The notes below the pieces were generated by a model that worked only from the letters and a program-made list of their open reading frames with translations, was not told where the DNA came from and did no database searches. Below, in pieces: positions 22,356-35,100 of a stretch of 64,000 nucleotides of DNA. The stretch spans positions 186,001 through 250,000 of the forward strand of contig JBLDXI010000033.1 of NCBI GenBank assembly GCA_047495785.1. Reading direction: 5' to 3'. Numbering within the stretch: the first letter of the stretch is position 1; each line of letters starts with the position of its first letter. A program made the translations under genes and the position numbers. This DNA is from Lepidodermella squamata (lineage: Eukaryota; Gastrotricha).

Positions 22356-25300
22356 TGAAATTATTCGAAACTTTATTTGGTAAATTTGAGTATGGTGAAC
22401 AAGTCACGTCATCATTTTGGGACGGTGATGAAACCTTGAATCTACTCTCCGACCTCAAATCAGCCGATGATGTGCGGAAATTACATAAGAAAATTCGAGT
22501 CGAGCTGAACGGTGGCGAAAAACTGGCCGAAGAAGTCACTGCCCGGCAGGAAGAACGCCGATTGGCGGGTAACAAATTGTATGAAGCTGAGCAGTATGAA
22601 GAAGCCCTTGAAACGTACAAATCAGCAATTTGCTCCGCTGATTGGCCACCGCCTGAAGATTCTCGTTTTTACACGAATGCGTCGATGTGTTGCATTCAGC
22701 TCGAACGATATGAGGAAGCAATAATTTATTCGAAATTGGTGCTCCAAATCAACGATAAGGCGTTTAAAGCCTGCCAACTTTGCGCTATGGCCTTCATGCA
22801 TCTAGGCTATGATGAATTGGCTGTTGGACATATTAACGGTTTGCGCCAGCTGATGGGCGATTCCCGGAAAAGTACAGAAATGTACATAGGTAAGATTATT
22901 TGCCCCTATTTGCACATACAGCGCGTCCCAGAAGTTGCGCAACTATTTTTAAATTTGGGAAATTTTTGTAGGAAATCAAAGTAATTTCATCAAATTAAAC
23001 CTACCGAGAGAATATTCTATCTTCTATCCACGATTTAGCCGGAGAAATAGAAAAATTTCCGGAGAAAGCCCGGAAAACCCCGATGGTAACTGGTTCGGTA
23101 ATTTTCGGTATTTTACCCGGTTGGACAGAATTTCTCCGGAATTTTTCAATCCCATTGACAAGTGACGTACTTGATATCTAATCTCGTGATTTTTTGATTT
23201 TTTTCTCGAATTTTTTTTGGCCATGAGATGTGACTTGGTCTCTCATTTTAGAGTTTCTGAACCCTTTGCCGTTTATTTTCTTTCCTTGCGTTACTTATGG
23301 GACACGCTGTATTTATGTGGTACTTATAACCTATTTGTTTATTTTTTACTAAACCTAACCCTAACCCTAACCAGGAATGTCCAGAAAATTCGTGAAATAA
23401 TAAAGTTCAATTTAAAATTTTGTTGAAATATATCCCATAATTATTTAAAAGTGAAAAGTGGAGTTTGGCGAAATTTCTGACATGGTGATATTTGATGCCA
23501 CTTGTAAGATCAATGGACGAGGAGTCGAACGATTCAAAAAGAGGTTGATAGTTATCAAGGTTGCTGAGGAAATGGGCATCAAAGTTTATGGGTGAAAATT
23601 GCTAATTTTGAAAAATAAAAAATTCAGTTTTTTATTACAACAAATGAAAATTCGTCGCGCAATAATTCTGATGCTTTTGTCTTTTGTGCACTGTCGAGCT
23701 TTTATAGGGTAATCTGAGGTAAAAAATCTTGCTACATATTCAACAATTTGATCGAATCATCATTCTAGTGCCTCAACGTCAACCTAAATCGATTAGCCTT
23801 TTCGAAGACACACTGGGGTCTCTCGTCTATGGGGGTGAATTGGAGCCTCCTAGAGAAAATGTGAATACAGAAAAATACAGCAAAATACGCAAAATCCCAC
23901 TTTTCACTTGTCAACAAGCGTTCAAACATTGGGCATTTCGCATTTTATTTCCAATTATTGAAAATTTTTGTAAAATTTCAGAGCTCTTCAGAAAATGCGA
24001 ATCGATCCAAATCCATCGCCGCCCCGTCCGTCAGAAATTCTGCGACCACGAATCGATGAAAGCCGCCATAAAACGGCTGATTTCACTCGGCAATTCGCCG
24101 ATGAACAATGGATCTCCAGAGCAAACCACGTTTTTATTCTTGCTCTACGAACTTCACGGCTACGCGAAGCAATATCCTTGTGGCGCCCGGCCTTTGTACG
24201 ACGCCGGGCTGATGCGGATTTTCAAACAAATTCCGTTCATCAAGCGATTGTTTTCTCCTGAAATCGATTTTATGAAAATGTCGTTTTTCGAGACAATGGT
24301 TATGCAGCTTGTTTTCTTCCTGTTGCAGTTTCTTATTCCGCCAACGACTAAAGATCTCGATCTCCGAAACATGGCTATGCGTGATTTGTTTACCACGCCG
24401 AATTTCATCGAATTCATGTGCGAATTCGGCCGGCAAATGGCGAAACGGAGTGGCATTCGATTGCTGACCATCTCCCCGATTCATCGCCTGATTTTGAACA
24501 GATTTGTCATTCTAATGGTGCCGCTTGATGACAGTCCTGTTATGCGGGAGCGGTTCGTTAGAGGTCACTACCCGCTGTGTGATCCAAGTTATAGCGTTCA
24601 CATGTGGATTGCGGGGTTTTGTTCGTCGCCTGAGTTGCTGATTGAGGATGGCCATCCGTACGGCATGGCGCTGGGTAGGCTGGGAAATCTATCGAATGAG
24701 TGCTGGGAATGGTGGTTGGAACCGTGGCGGAAAGCGTCGAAAGCCGAACTTGGCAACGCGATTGCTATCACTTCAATTTTAGGTATTTTTGCCCTCATGT
24801 TACAAAGATTCTTATGAATTTTTAGTATTCAAATTTTTATTTTATTTATTTATTTAATAGTAAAATAACTGGCGCCCGCTCACGCTAAAGGCCAAAGTAT
24901 AAGAGAAAACAGTCTTATTTTACGATAAACGATATATTACGATTTATTTATTTCAAATTTTTTGAAAACTATATCTTTTGTAAAGAAATTTATTGTGGAT
25001 TGGAGGAGTTGGACGCCTCCGTTGGGGTGGTTTGCACCAAGGGGGAGATCTGGATGAGATGGGTCCATGGAGTGCATAGAGTCTCATTTAAGTAGGACTG
25101 TCTAAGGACGGGGGTGGGGTGGGTAAGGATTACTCTTTGCCTGCCTTCGTCCTCTTCAAAACCGGATACGGTATATGACGCTCAGTCTAGAAGAGGATAA
25201 ATAAAACTATTATTATTAAATTGAAAGACCGTTTTTTTGGCGGTCTAAATCTGCTAACTTTTTTCGTTGTGCGTTTTCCGTCGCTTTCCGTTTATTGATA

Positions 25301-27992
25301 TTTTGCGAAGGATGGCAATCCGTAACCTCATCCTGTTTCTTCAAGACGATTGAATGGCTTGACTCGATCTGACCATTTAATAAGGCGAAGATGATATACC
25401 CGAGTTCGTGTAGCCAGGCAAGATATCTGCATCGAAGCATCGAGCATCGAATATGGCGCGTTTACTTGTATTGAGCAAGGGTACTTGTCGATATATTCTT
25501 GTCGATTATTTGTTTCTATAATTCCAAGTCGTAGTTGAGCTCTTTATCGATTAACTGATTTTGATTATCTTCAACTACGGGCAATTGAAAGTTAGCCAAA
25601 TTCTGGCAGTGAGCCGCCAATAGATCAGCTAAAGTCAGCAAACCCTGACGGTAGATTGCATCGGAATAGCCAGCATTCGGATTTTTAGTCTTCTCAATAT
25701 GCATGAAATCAGCACGCAATTCGCCACGGAACTGGGACCACAAGCGTAGCAGTTCTGATGGTTGGCCGTGAATCAGTAGATAAGAGAAAAATTCCCGGCG
25801 AGTTTCGAGTTTTAGGCGACAAAATGAGGGTTAGGTACAAAATAGATTTTATAGCATCAGGTGCCTCGCCAACTCGGGTATATAAGCGTGGCAATATGAA
25901 AATTTCACTTGCCCTGGAGGTCATGCCATTCCAGTTCGCATTGGAGAATATAATTAGAATGAACAGGACGACCCGTTTGAATCTCGAAAGCGAGAGAATG
26001 ATAGCAAACGAATTGTTTGCTGAAAAGCCGGCATTGACAGTCCTACTGCCGTTTCTCAGCACAGCTACGTGGTAACTGAGCTTGAACTTGACGAAGTCTG
26101 CCCAGCTTGTAAAGCGGCACTCATTAGAGGGAATGATGAAGCTGATGAAGCTAAGTTCCTCAATCCGTTCGCCAAACACGATAACTTGATGAGGGGAAGG
26201 TTATCGTCGACGTTCATCATCACGTGGGCGAAGCACTGAACCTGTTTAACACCGGGAAACACCTTGTTGCACGCAATGACGATCGCCACGGCAACGTCAT
26301 GCACAATCACTGCGGGTGTCGTGTTAGCTTTTAGTTTCATCCATCATGGTATTAGGTATTAAAGGTTATCATGTCTGAACCTAACTTTTGGTTGATCAAT
26401 CGAGACAGACAATTCGAGAAAGGCGAATACCAAGGTCGCCTTATACCTAGATCGCATAAAATCCTCGAGTATTTTCTTTTTAACGAGAATAACAATCGAA
26501 CAACAATTTCGACGAGTTATTTTATTTCCCAGCGCCTCCCCACGAGTTATAGTCTAAGTTGGCGACTGTAGTGTAAAACGGAGGCGGGGGCATGCTCACC
26601 ACCGATAGTGTGGTTAGCCAAGTACGTTCTAAACGTCGCCAGTCAAGCATTGTTGAAGTCGTTGTCCTAAACGCTCGGAATCTCCTCATCATAATTTTGT
26701 TTGAACTATACAAATATGAACCAAATTAATGAACTTGCATTTCAAATATCACCTAGGTGGCATTCAACCCAATGTCATTGGAGTTTTGCGACCCTGCTAT
26801 CAACCTGACGGAGGTCGGTAATACCTCTTCCCTCGTAATCGTAGATTTAGAAAAAGTTAAATCCCTGATGCCTGAGAATGAATGTGAGGAGAATTTACGA
26901 ATTCAAAGTCCAGATTAGGCTGAACTTGGTGGGCAAGAACCATTGCCTGTTTTTAATGCGGCTTTTCTGAAATGTGAAATATCTGCTAGCGATAGATGAT
27001 TCTTCTGTTTGGGCATCAGCAGTATGCGACACGAGAATGAGCTGGGGGTTCGAGCCAATGCTATAGTCAGTCCCCCGTTGCTTCCGTTGATCGTTGATCG
27101 AGAGATGCAACCAAATAGCCCTCCGACGCAGCCAAGGCTAAGTTTGAATAAGCCTCGAATGAATCCTGTGATAGAAAAGATGTTGAAAATACCTTGAAGT
27201 GAGAATTACCATGAAAATTTGAATTTTCGAGAATAACTAGAAATTAATTCTTTACGAGCGTTTGACGAGTATAAAAATCAAATCAATGTGCTAATTACAA
27301 TTTTTATTTAGTACGAAAATTTAAATTTGAATTATTATGCTCATTTTTTGTTGCTCAAGAACTAATGATTATAAATTTTGCAGGCCGAATTCTAGGCCGA
27401 AGAACATGTTGAATCATTTTCATTATTTTTCAATTATAAATTCACGTCATTCACTTTTTTTCTAGGCCATCTTCTGTATTTCATCGCTCGGCAATGCAGA
27501 AGCGAAGGGATGTATCTGACGCCGAGTCTCTTCTTCCGAATCGTCGCTTCTGAGAAGAAAATGGCAGCAGCGTTCGCCAGACAACCATCTTTCGCTTTTT
27601 ACACTGCTCGAAATTTGCCTGGGGTGATTCGCGACTTCATTCGGGAACCGCTGGATTTCGCCTATCGACGAGATGTCAGAAATTTCACGCTCTTGCTCTT
27701 CCTAGCTGCTAGTCAAATGGAGGACGCTGCTTCGTGCTGGGAAAAGCCTCTTGTTTTCTCCCAGCAAAAGGGCAATTTCATCGAGGAATTGATAAGATTA
27801 CGAAAGGCTCTGAAACCTCCCTGTAATTTGTTGAAAAAAGACACAGATCCGGAATGGAAGAAAATGGTCCTTCAACATGTCAGTGCGGCTATATATTTTT
27901 TGGCTAAAAATTCGAAGAAATTCGACGCCGTTATTCGTTCGATTGACAAGGAGGCATTGCGTGAAATTGGGTCGATCACCATTTTCGAATAG
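22355..27992 (+). CDS. T4: TPR-family protein, complete
   Basis: Exons are 22355-22889, 23982-24782 and 27466-27992, phase 1 at both junctions, for 620 residues. The start ATG at 22355 gives MKLFETLFGKFEYGE. TPR helices occupy about 65-165 (LAGNKLYEAEQYEEALETYK, FYTNASMCCIQLERYEEAI). Exon 2 carries AGLMRIFKQIP, RDLFTTPNFIEF (Phe where most copies have Val), DDSPVMRERFVRGH and KASKAELGNAIAITSILG. Exon 3 has RNLPGVIRDFIREP and KGNFIEELIRL. Donors are 'gtaaga' and 'gtattt'; acceptors are 'aatttcag' and 'tttctag'. T3 ends 109 bp upstream, and a decayed exon 1 of another copy begins about 48 bp downstream. Function unknown. Confidence 0.85.
22890..23981. other. T4 intron 1, with a short telomere-like tract
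   Basis: This 1.09-kb intron holds three consecutive CCTAAC-type units at 23353-23375 ('cctaaccctaaccctaacc'). From about 23445 onward it shares blocks with 160-760. No coding content was recognised. Confidence 0.65.
24783..27465. other. T4 intron 2 with transposon relics
   Basis: This 2.68-kb intron contains a MULE relic (25709-26340, minus). At about 24960-25218 a GC-richer block ends 'aataaaactattattattaaa', which could be the tail of a non-LTR retroelement. About 26380-27460 shows nothing recognisable. Confidence 0.5.
25709..26340 (-). pseudogene. MULE transposase relic
   Basis: The minus-strand frame 26340-26065 reads VIVHDVAVAIVIACNKVFPG, then QCFAHVMMNV. This is the conserved MULE pattern: an acidic residue, an Ala-rich helix, F-P, then C-x2-H. 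It continues with LRNLASSASSFPLMSAALQAG, matching the following helix of the family. The next pieces (RFTSWADFVKF; SANNSFAI; RFKRVVLF; NANWNGM) are in shifted frames at 26179-25709, so the copy is frameshifted. A leading catalytic domain is absent. Confidence 0.55.
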
Positions 27993-28034
27993 ATGCGAAC
28001 AGTATTTACATTGAGAATTTTCGCTTATTTCTAG

Positions 28035-28420
28035 TCCTCTATGTATTTATTATTTTTACAAAAATGGGACGGCAATGAACATTCGTACAATATTTCCGAG
28101 CTGAAACCAGTCGAAGATGTGCCAAAAGTGCATTTGGAGATGAGAGTCGATGAATTTGCTGCAAGGCAAGAAGAACATCGATTTATTGGCAATGCATTTT
28201 TTCGAAGCTAAACGATGCGCTGAATTCTGCTCCACATCAATCAGCGATTTGCTCAGCCGATTGTAAATCACCTGTCGAAACTCGGATCTCGGATCTACAA
28301 GGTTTCGCCTTCATTGTGCTCATGGTACGTATCAGGTCGCCGCATGCGCTCTAACCCACAAGGCTTTGATGAAGGGATGGCGGAACCTCGACGCACTTGG
28401 TCACTGCGGCTACATTATAG
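28035..28420 (+). pseudogene. Decayed exon 1 of a TPR-family copy
   Basis: After the acceptor 'atttctag' (ends 28034) and an ATG at 28041, the frame reads WDGNEHSYNISELKPVEDV, EFAARQEEHRFIGNAFF, then a stop. Further family-like words follow in other frames (SAICSAD, ALTHKA). The donor 'gtaaat' at 28421 is intact. Relative to T5 exon 1 it has internal deletions and frameshifts. It sits 48 bp behind the T4 stop. Exon 3 of the same dead copy is probably 31779-31980, and no exon 2 remains. Confidence 0.85.
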
Positions 28421-29183
28421 GTAAATTTCATTTATATTCATAACTTCAAGCGTATCGAGGTTTCACTCCAGCTCGTGATTTTGACTGGAAGCTAGAGAAA
28501 AGTCTAATATCTTGTGTTTAAATTTAAATCCTTTAAACCCCTTAAAAGCACACTGTATTTACAGTGAAATCTCCTTAATTTAGACACCTTCCGTAAAACT
28601 TTCTAATATTGGAGCTGTCTAAGATACAGAAAGTTCGACCAAACGTTCTACGTATTACTCAATTTGTTCTAATTGTAATGAGTCAATTGTAATTTGTTTT
28701 CTTGTTAATTCGGTCGTAGACTCAATTTCTCAAAAAGAGTCACATGCTTGGAAAGCGACGAATTTGCGGTATATTGAGTTGCATAAGCACGTAAGGTGTC
28801 CCGGGCCGCACGTGCACTAGCGAGCGAAAATTGAAGCACTTTTTACAAGAATCATGAAGACCATTCCATAACCTTCATTTTGACACCAAGCCCAAGCCTA
28901 CATGACGAAAATTCGATTTTTGCCAATTTTTGGAAACTTCCATCAGTGATTATCGCTGTGTAATGAACGCATGGCACAAGATTCTCACGAGCACCTGAAC
29001 AACACGGCGAATCTGAAAACAGGAAATTTATTGATGAAGTTGCAAGGTTAATTTGTTGAGCTTCATCCTAATGGATTTTTCCACGACCGATACCCAAAAG
29101 CTTCCGTCAAAGTACCAATCGGTTAACCCGGTTCGGTTCGCTCGAGCGCTCGGTTTCATTTCCGATATTTGCACTCGACAAGT
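28421..29183. other. Spacer inside the decayed TPR copy; nothing recognised
   Basis: AT-rich sequence where intron 1 and exon 2 of the dead copy should be. No exon-2 signature (AGLMRIFKQIP or DDSPAMRERF) is readable in any frame. Confidence 0.5.
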
Positions 29184-29567
29184 TTATTTATTATTCATTT
29201 TCAATGATGAGCGTAACGTCATCATCGCCTCAACCAGCTCTGATGACGTACGATTTTTAAGTGGAGGCAAGACAAGTTTTATCTGTGAAAATAGCTGTTC
29301 GACGCTGGTGGAAGTCACCGGAACAGCAAGGATTTTCAGCGCAGCCAATGCAAACCGGTGATATTTATGGCTGACCAACTTTGCCACGCTGATCCAGTAC
29401 CTCAACAACTCCTCCGAGTCGTAGAGTTGCATATCTGGAACAACTAAGACCCGGTCGTTAAGATACTCGTCCACCAGGCGCATTCCGGAGTCTGAAACAG
29501 CCGTAGAAATTGTTTGCGGGAGTTGCCCTCTGGGCGGTATCCATAAAATATCAGCCGCTCTCATCAA
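29184..29567 (-). pseudogene. hAT transposase C-terminal dimerisation domain
   Basis: The frame contains LYDSEELLRYW, then FALAALKILAVPVTSTSVEQ and LFSQIKLVLPPLKNRTSS. This is the classic hAT C-terminal signature: YW, a short gap, LA..IL.vP.TS...E..FS, and a closing helix. Most of the transposase (zinc finger and catalytic core) is absent. It lies on the minus strand between the exon relics of the dead TPR copy. Confidence 0.85.
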
Positions 29568-30443
29568 TTTATTCTCATAACATTTCTTTCTTCTTCTTCG
29601 TTTTTAATAATTCGTATAGGTAATAATTCAATTTTTACTAGAAAGTTTATATAACTATTTTTCAGTCGGCGGCTGCGGGTAGTGTTGTTGCTGTTAGTGA
29701 AGGGATTACGATAGCCTTGGTTCGTTGGGAGTCTAGGATCGCTGAATCGATTGTTATGTATCGTTGGTCTTGAGAAAGATCCATTGGCATGAAAAGACGT
29801 TAATGAAGGTTGGTTCTTGGGCCATTTTGATTACCCACTGGATATCGAAACAATTAGCAGTTCACAGCGATTACAACTTGGGTTTTTCGAGGCCAAACAA
29901 AATAATTGAATACGAGTTATCTAAGTGAACACATTGGGGACACCTAGAAGAAGATGCATCTGCCCGCAGAATACAGAGAAGAACACAACCAAGCATGCCG
30001 AATGGAAATTGACGATTGCAAATAATTTTTCATGACAACAAAACGACCACATGGTGTTCATTATTATTTAAAATTTAAGGCAAAAAATGAAGAAATTATT
30101 TTCAAAAAAAGCGGGGCACCAGGCCAAAGATTCTTGAAACGGTTCCAACGATCAACGAAGTTTGAACAAAGTATGAAGTCCATGAAGTCGAAGGAGCTTT
30201 TGCAACATATCTACATGAATATTTACACACAGTTTCGACACTCCATTACGCCGAGAATGACACACAGGTTTATTACGCTTTTCTAGATGTTTTGTTATAC
30301 CAAGTGCCGACAACTTGTTTTGTCATCAGAGCCAACCTGCCAAGAACTGAAATGCGGAATCACCACTCCTTTGGATGCTGGGTATCAGCCGAAGAGATGA
30401 CATTTACCCCATTTGGCATCTGCCATTGCCACGAACCCTGACC
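29568..30443. other. Spacer; nothing recognised
   Basis: The only sizeable frame (30032-30286, plus) is lysine-rich and without a recognisable domain. Confidence 0.4.
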
Positions 30444-30845
30444 TTATTCAACCGGTTGATTTTCACGTAATTGTTGAACATGTTGGACACTCTGCGTTGC
30501 CCTAGCACTCACGCCCGACTGGTGGTCTTGTGACCAAGCCTGCTGACCATGCGGGGCCATCAGCGATGCTGTTGAAGGTTCTCCAGCTGCTTGGTCTTGG
30601 ATACGCCCTAACTGCACACACAACGACTCGGCAAATTTGCCGGTACTCAAGTCTTCCCTAGCTTGGGGGTCCAAATGAGCTTCAGCCTGCCTACAATAGT
30701 ATTGTAGATGACCGGGTTCCTTGCAAAAAATGCACGCTAACGGGGGAAACAGGCACTCAGCTCTTTCATGATTTTTCTTCCCACAATTGAAACACGTGAT
30801 TTTATTTAGTCTAGGGAGCAACTGAGCTCGATTCGAAGTCGGCAA
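30444..30845 (-). pseudogene. Retroelement gag fragment with two CCHC zinc knuckles
   Basis: The frame contains CFNCGKKNHERAEC and CIFCKEPGHLQYYC, both C-x2-C-x4-H-x4-C knuckles of nucleocapsid type, seven residues apart. A Gln/Ser-rich tail follows. The frame just upstream (31050-30811, minus) may be the preceding part of gag. No protease, reverse transcriptase or LTR was found, so this is a fragment of an LTR-type or similar retroelement. Confidence 0.7.
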
Positions 30846-31778
30846 ACTGAATTAATTTAGCAAAACGAGGTATTGAGGCCATCTCGTTGTTGTTGCGATT
30901 TTGGTCCACATCCAATAGGGCAGCTGCTTTCAGGACGGGCTTGACCCGGTGGAGCGGAGCCTGGGCGACTAGCGCCGAGCCGATCGTTTTCTGCGAGCAA
31001 CGCTTGTTGGATTTCGGAGACGGTTGGTTCGGTAATCCAATTTCGAGCATCGACTGGATGGTTGAGAACCGCTCAGGAGCGATTTGAACAGAGCCGATCT
31101 CTGCCAGCGAAGTTCGACCGGTACGTAGGCGTTCTACAGCGCCTGGAGCGGCTGGGCGAAGTCTCGAAAGTTAGCAGATCACGTAGATGACGAGGCCATG
31201 GAGAAAGCGTGGAATCGCGATAAGAGGCGAGATTCCGTGACAGTTGAAGTTTGTAAACTACTGTAATAGATGAGAACTCATTCGAAGACCACAGTATGTA
31301 AATACTGTGAGAGATGAAAACTCTATCAACGCATAAACATTCCGAAAACATTTATCATTTATTAAAAAGTGCGTAAATCATAAACCGGATCCATAAGAAC
31401 TTGCATGTAGAACAAAATAGACTATGGAAACAGCACTCATTAACCTGTCGGCTTCCCAGCTAGAGCAATCAAACGGGACACCAGCTTCGGAACTGGAGGA
31501 CGGTCAAGAGTGCCATTAACAACTGCAATTGTTCAGGCGCCTTCGGCAAATCGCCCAAGTTGGGCAAGCAAGGTTGCGGCTGCGATTGAGGTCGCTGGCC
31601 TTCGGATCGATTTATACGCACGCTTTCATTGCGTTCATCGAACCGGAATTGCTAGAAAATTGATTAATTGACACCAGTTTTTACTGCAGGAAAAGTGTGT
31701 TTCTGCTACTAAAAGGGTTTTCTGCGGGAAAAGGGATATTTCTTTCCACGAAAATAATTGTTATTTTGATTATTTTAG

Positions 31779-31980
31779 GTATTTTGGTTCTCGCACTGTA
31801 GCCTGAAGCCTGGTGTTTGTTCTGGCAAAAATCCTGTCGGCCCAAAATCTACTCATTATCGTTGTGCGAGAGACTTCCAACGCGAACCGGTCAATCTTTT
31901 ACCGCAGTGATAATGTAAACATTATCAAACGATATCGATCAAGGCTCTGATTGAAGCAGCTTTCTTCAGTTTTGGACTGG
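31779..31980 (+). pseudogene. Decayed exon 3 of the dead TPR-family copy
   Basis: Right after an acceptor ('attattttag', ending 31778) the sequence reads YFGSRT, a stop, then pieces aligning with exon 3: SAQNLLIIVVRETSNANRSI then FYRSDNVNIIK. These correspond to AAQNLPIVIRDFKRAPTN and FFYRKDVV in T5. There are at least one stop, deletions and no complete C-terminus. It lies 140 bp before T5 and pairs with the exon-1 relic at 28035-28420. Confidence 0.75.
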
Positions 31981-32122
31981 TAACTTGAAAGTTATCAAAT
32001 TCTGTGCAAAACTATAATCTTATTCTTCGTCTGATTTATTTCATTGCGAATAAAACCTTGTTTCCGGGGGCTCATGATTTCATGTGTTGTATTATTAGGT
32101 ATTTCTTTATTTGGAATGAAAA

Positions 32123-35100
32123 ATGAAGCTATTCGAAACGCTATTTGGTAAATTTGAGTATGGCGAAAAAGTGACAACTTCAAACTGGGACGGCGAAGAA
32201 ACGCTGAACCTGCTCGCTGGCCTGAAATCTGTCGAAGATGTGCGAAAATTGCATCAGGCAATTCGAATCGAAGTTGGCGGTGGTAAAAAATTGGTCGGAG
32301 AAATTGCAGCTCGGCAAGAAGAGCTTCGGTTAAAAGGCAACAAATTGTATGAAGCTGAGCAGTATGAAGAAGCCCTTGAAACTTACAAATCGGCAATTTG
32401 TTCCGCTGATTGGCCACCGCCTGAAGATACTCGCTTTTACACGAATGCTTCGCTGTGTTGTATCCAGCTGCAAAGATTCGAAGAGGCGGTCGTCTACTCC
32501 AAGTTGGTCCTTCATTTTGCTGAGAGTCCACATAGAGCGTGCCAACTCGCCGCGATCGCTCTAACCCACCTTGGATTTGATGAAATGGCAGAAGATTTCG
32601 TAGGCGTGATGGAACACATGAAGATACCTGCTAAGAAATCTTTTATTCAAGGTAAATGTTAGCACCCTTCTTTTAATTGATAGTTAATCTGAGCAACAGC
32701 GCGAGGAATTTGCGACCATTTTCTTTTTGATTTGAGATTGTGACGTTTCGACGTCATCTGACGTCATCCTCAGACATGCGCTGTTGTTTACATTAAAAAT
32801 TTCAAAAAAGAAACATCTTATCTAATCCGAGCAAACATTGCCTTGCAGTCGGTAATTCTGCTCTTCGGAGGAGCACCGCTAACCGTTACCCTGCGCTTTT
32901 GCGCCTTATCACCTGGAGCAGCGAGTTTTTTCCGCGATTCGTGTTCGCCACTTTCATCATCCGCAGGACAACAAACAAGCTCCTCCTTAGCGACGAGCCG
33001 CTTTCCAAGTGGCTGCTTGGTACCATGCGGGGCCTGTTTTAAATCGAGGCGGTTGAGTCGCTTTAAGGCGCCGATGAAATCACCCCATTCATTCGATCGG
33101 AAGGGTGCGCGCAAAACGAGAGACTGTAACAGAGACCGAAACAAAGGGCACAACGGGTCGTTGGCGATACCGGTCTTTTATTAAGGTAAAATCAAGGCCC
33201 TGTGTAAAAGCATCATGTAAGAAAGAGTATAAAGGGGCGAGGTTGCATACCGGGTTCGATGAGGAACGAAGCGGTCAGCCGGGCGGAAATGGCAACAACG
33301 GTACGGAGATAGGACTGTACGAATAAAGGTGCGTTGAGAACGAGCAATAAATTACCGATCTCGCCTTAGGCAGGCGGAGTGAATGTGGCGGATCGCGATA
33401 CCACGTACCGATGTAACAAATAAAATAGATAAAATGTGTTCTAGATGACAATAGGATTACGAATTAGAGATGGAATCGGCTGATGTAGCAAAGGCGGACG
33501 ATAGGGTGGAAGGACGGCGCAGGTGGCGTCACCGCCACAGAGACCATGAATGATCATTTTTCGCGTCGAACTCGTCAACAATAGACATTAACCGATGCCG
33601 ATCCTCGGGAAACACGGCTTGAACAGCTGGCGGTAAATCGAGTATACGCTTGGACATGATTGCGATTTTATTATTTGCAAAGTTTAGGGCAGTTTTCATT
33701 TCTTTCTTTCCGTCATTTCAAGTCAAACTTGGCGCCAAAATTTGAATTTTAAATCGCGCGAATATATAGCCGAGACCGTAGCCGTGGCGGTGCGGCCAGT
33801 ACCTGCCGGCATAAGACGCGCGGCCACTGAGCATTATGCGCGCGATTATGCGGTGTGGCCGTGCGCTTGCGCATTGGAAAGAGGCAAGCACGAAGAAAAC
33901 GGCAGGCACGAAGAAAAAGGCAGGCACAAAAAAGACGAAGAAGTTGTATATCTGTCGTAAGGATTCTAATCGTTGCGAAACAACTTGGCGACATATTATG
34001 ATATTTCTCGTTTGAGCAGTTTGATTTTGTAGTATTCATTTACATAGATTCGTGATTCGTATCACGGTAGGTAAGAGGCGAAACCGGTCAAAAACAATAG
34101 TTTTTCAGGCGCGAGTAACAAATTATGATCATGAGTTAAAACTGAAAAATATGAAATAAGGCTGGAACGAAAGAAGAAACTGTTCGTTCAAAAAAATCGA
34201 AAATGTACAAAGAATGAAAAATAAGAACGAATATAGCAATAAGAACGAGGACCAGCTTGCTCAAATTAATGTCGGAGCAATCTAATTGTGACAATTGAAG
34301 CACCTTGCGCAAACGCACGCCCCATTACACCGCCGATTGTTTTTACGACAGCCGCACTGGGCTAGGCAGCCGCTTCGGCAATAACAACGAGCGTTCTGCA
34401 CGTGGTCGGACCCGGGGGCAGCCGGAGGAGCGTACTGCATAATATGCTCAGACTCAGAATCTGATTCCAAGTCCGATTCGGATTCCGTTGAAGATGAAGA
34501 TAAATGATAGATAAAAGATTATATACCTCGTTTTTATCTGTTCAATTGAGTTTTAAGCCTGTATTGACCGTATTGTATGCCTGGACCTGACTCAACGAAT
34601 CGGGCAATATTCACCTTTTCTTTTTCAAGACGTTGCAGCTTGGACTTGTTAATCCACGACCGAGTTTCAATCGGATTTCTTACAGGCTGAAAAAATATAT
34701 GCTCATTGAAAGTTGAGAATATAGCAAATTCGCTAACCACAACTTGTGAAAGATGATCTATTTTGCGATTCTTCAAATTCGGCGTGAAACTCATCTTATG
34801 AATTTATTCAAATTTTTAAAACTATTTAAATGTGTCCTCCTTTACGCCAGCACAACTGATGCCCATCAAGTGCGAGAAATAAACCAAAAAATCGCACGTG
34901 CTCTGTTTTGACTACATTTCTCCGTCCAGCCCACCGTGCGGAACTTCTGACTGTCTCTGAAGTTTATAAAAATCGAGAACGAAAGTGGTGAATAAAGTGG
35001 GTCACCTTGTCGGACTACCACATTTGGTTTCAAAATAATTTATAAATATCGCCATGTTTCAACTCTGCGCTTTTAAAAAATGTTTATTTCATTATAGAAA

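Larger units (their letters stand above)
32652..35097. other. T5 intron 1
   Basis: This 2.45-kb intron holds a hairpin motif (32745-32773), a short minisatellite of 'aggcacgaagaaaa'-type units (33883-33935), a small minus-strand frame at 33657-33528 starting MSKRILDLPPAVQAVF, and a Cys-rich transposon-like frame (34282-34794). None appears to belong to T5. Confidence 0.55.

Noticed and set aside
33528-33657. Small minus-strand gene beginning MSKRILDLPPAVQAVF
   Set aside because: The frame looks protein-like but stops after about 43 codons, and no convincing downstream exon could be joined.
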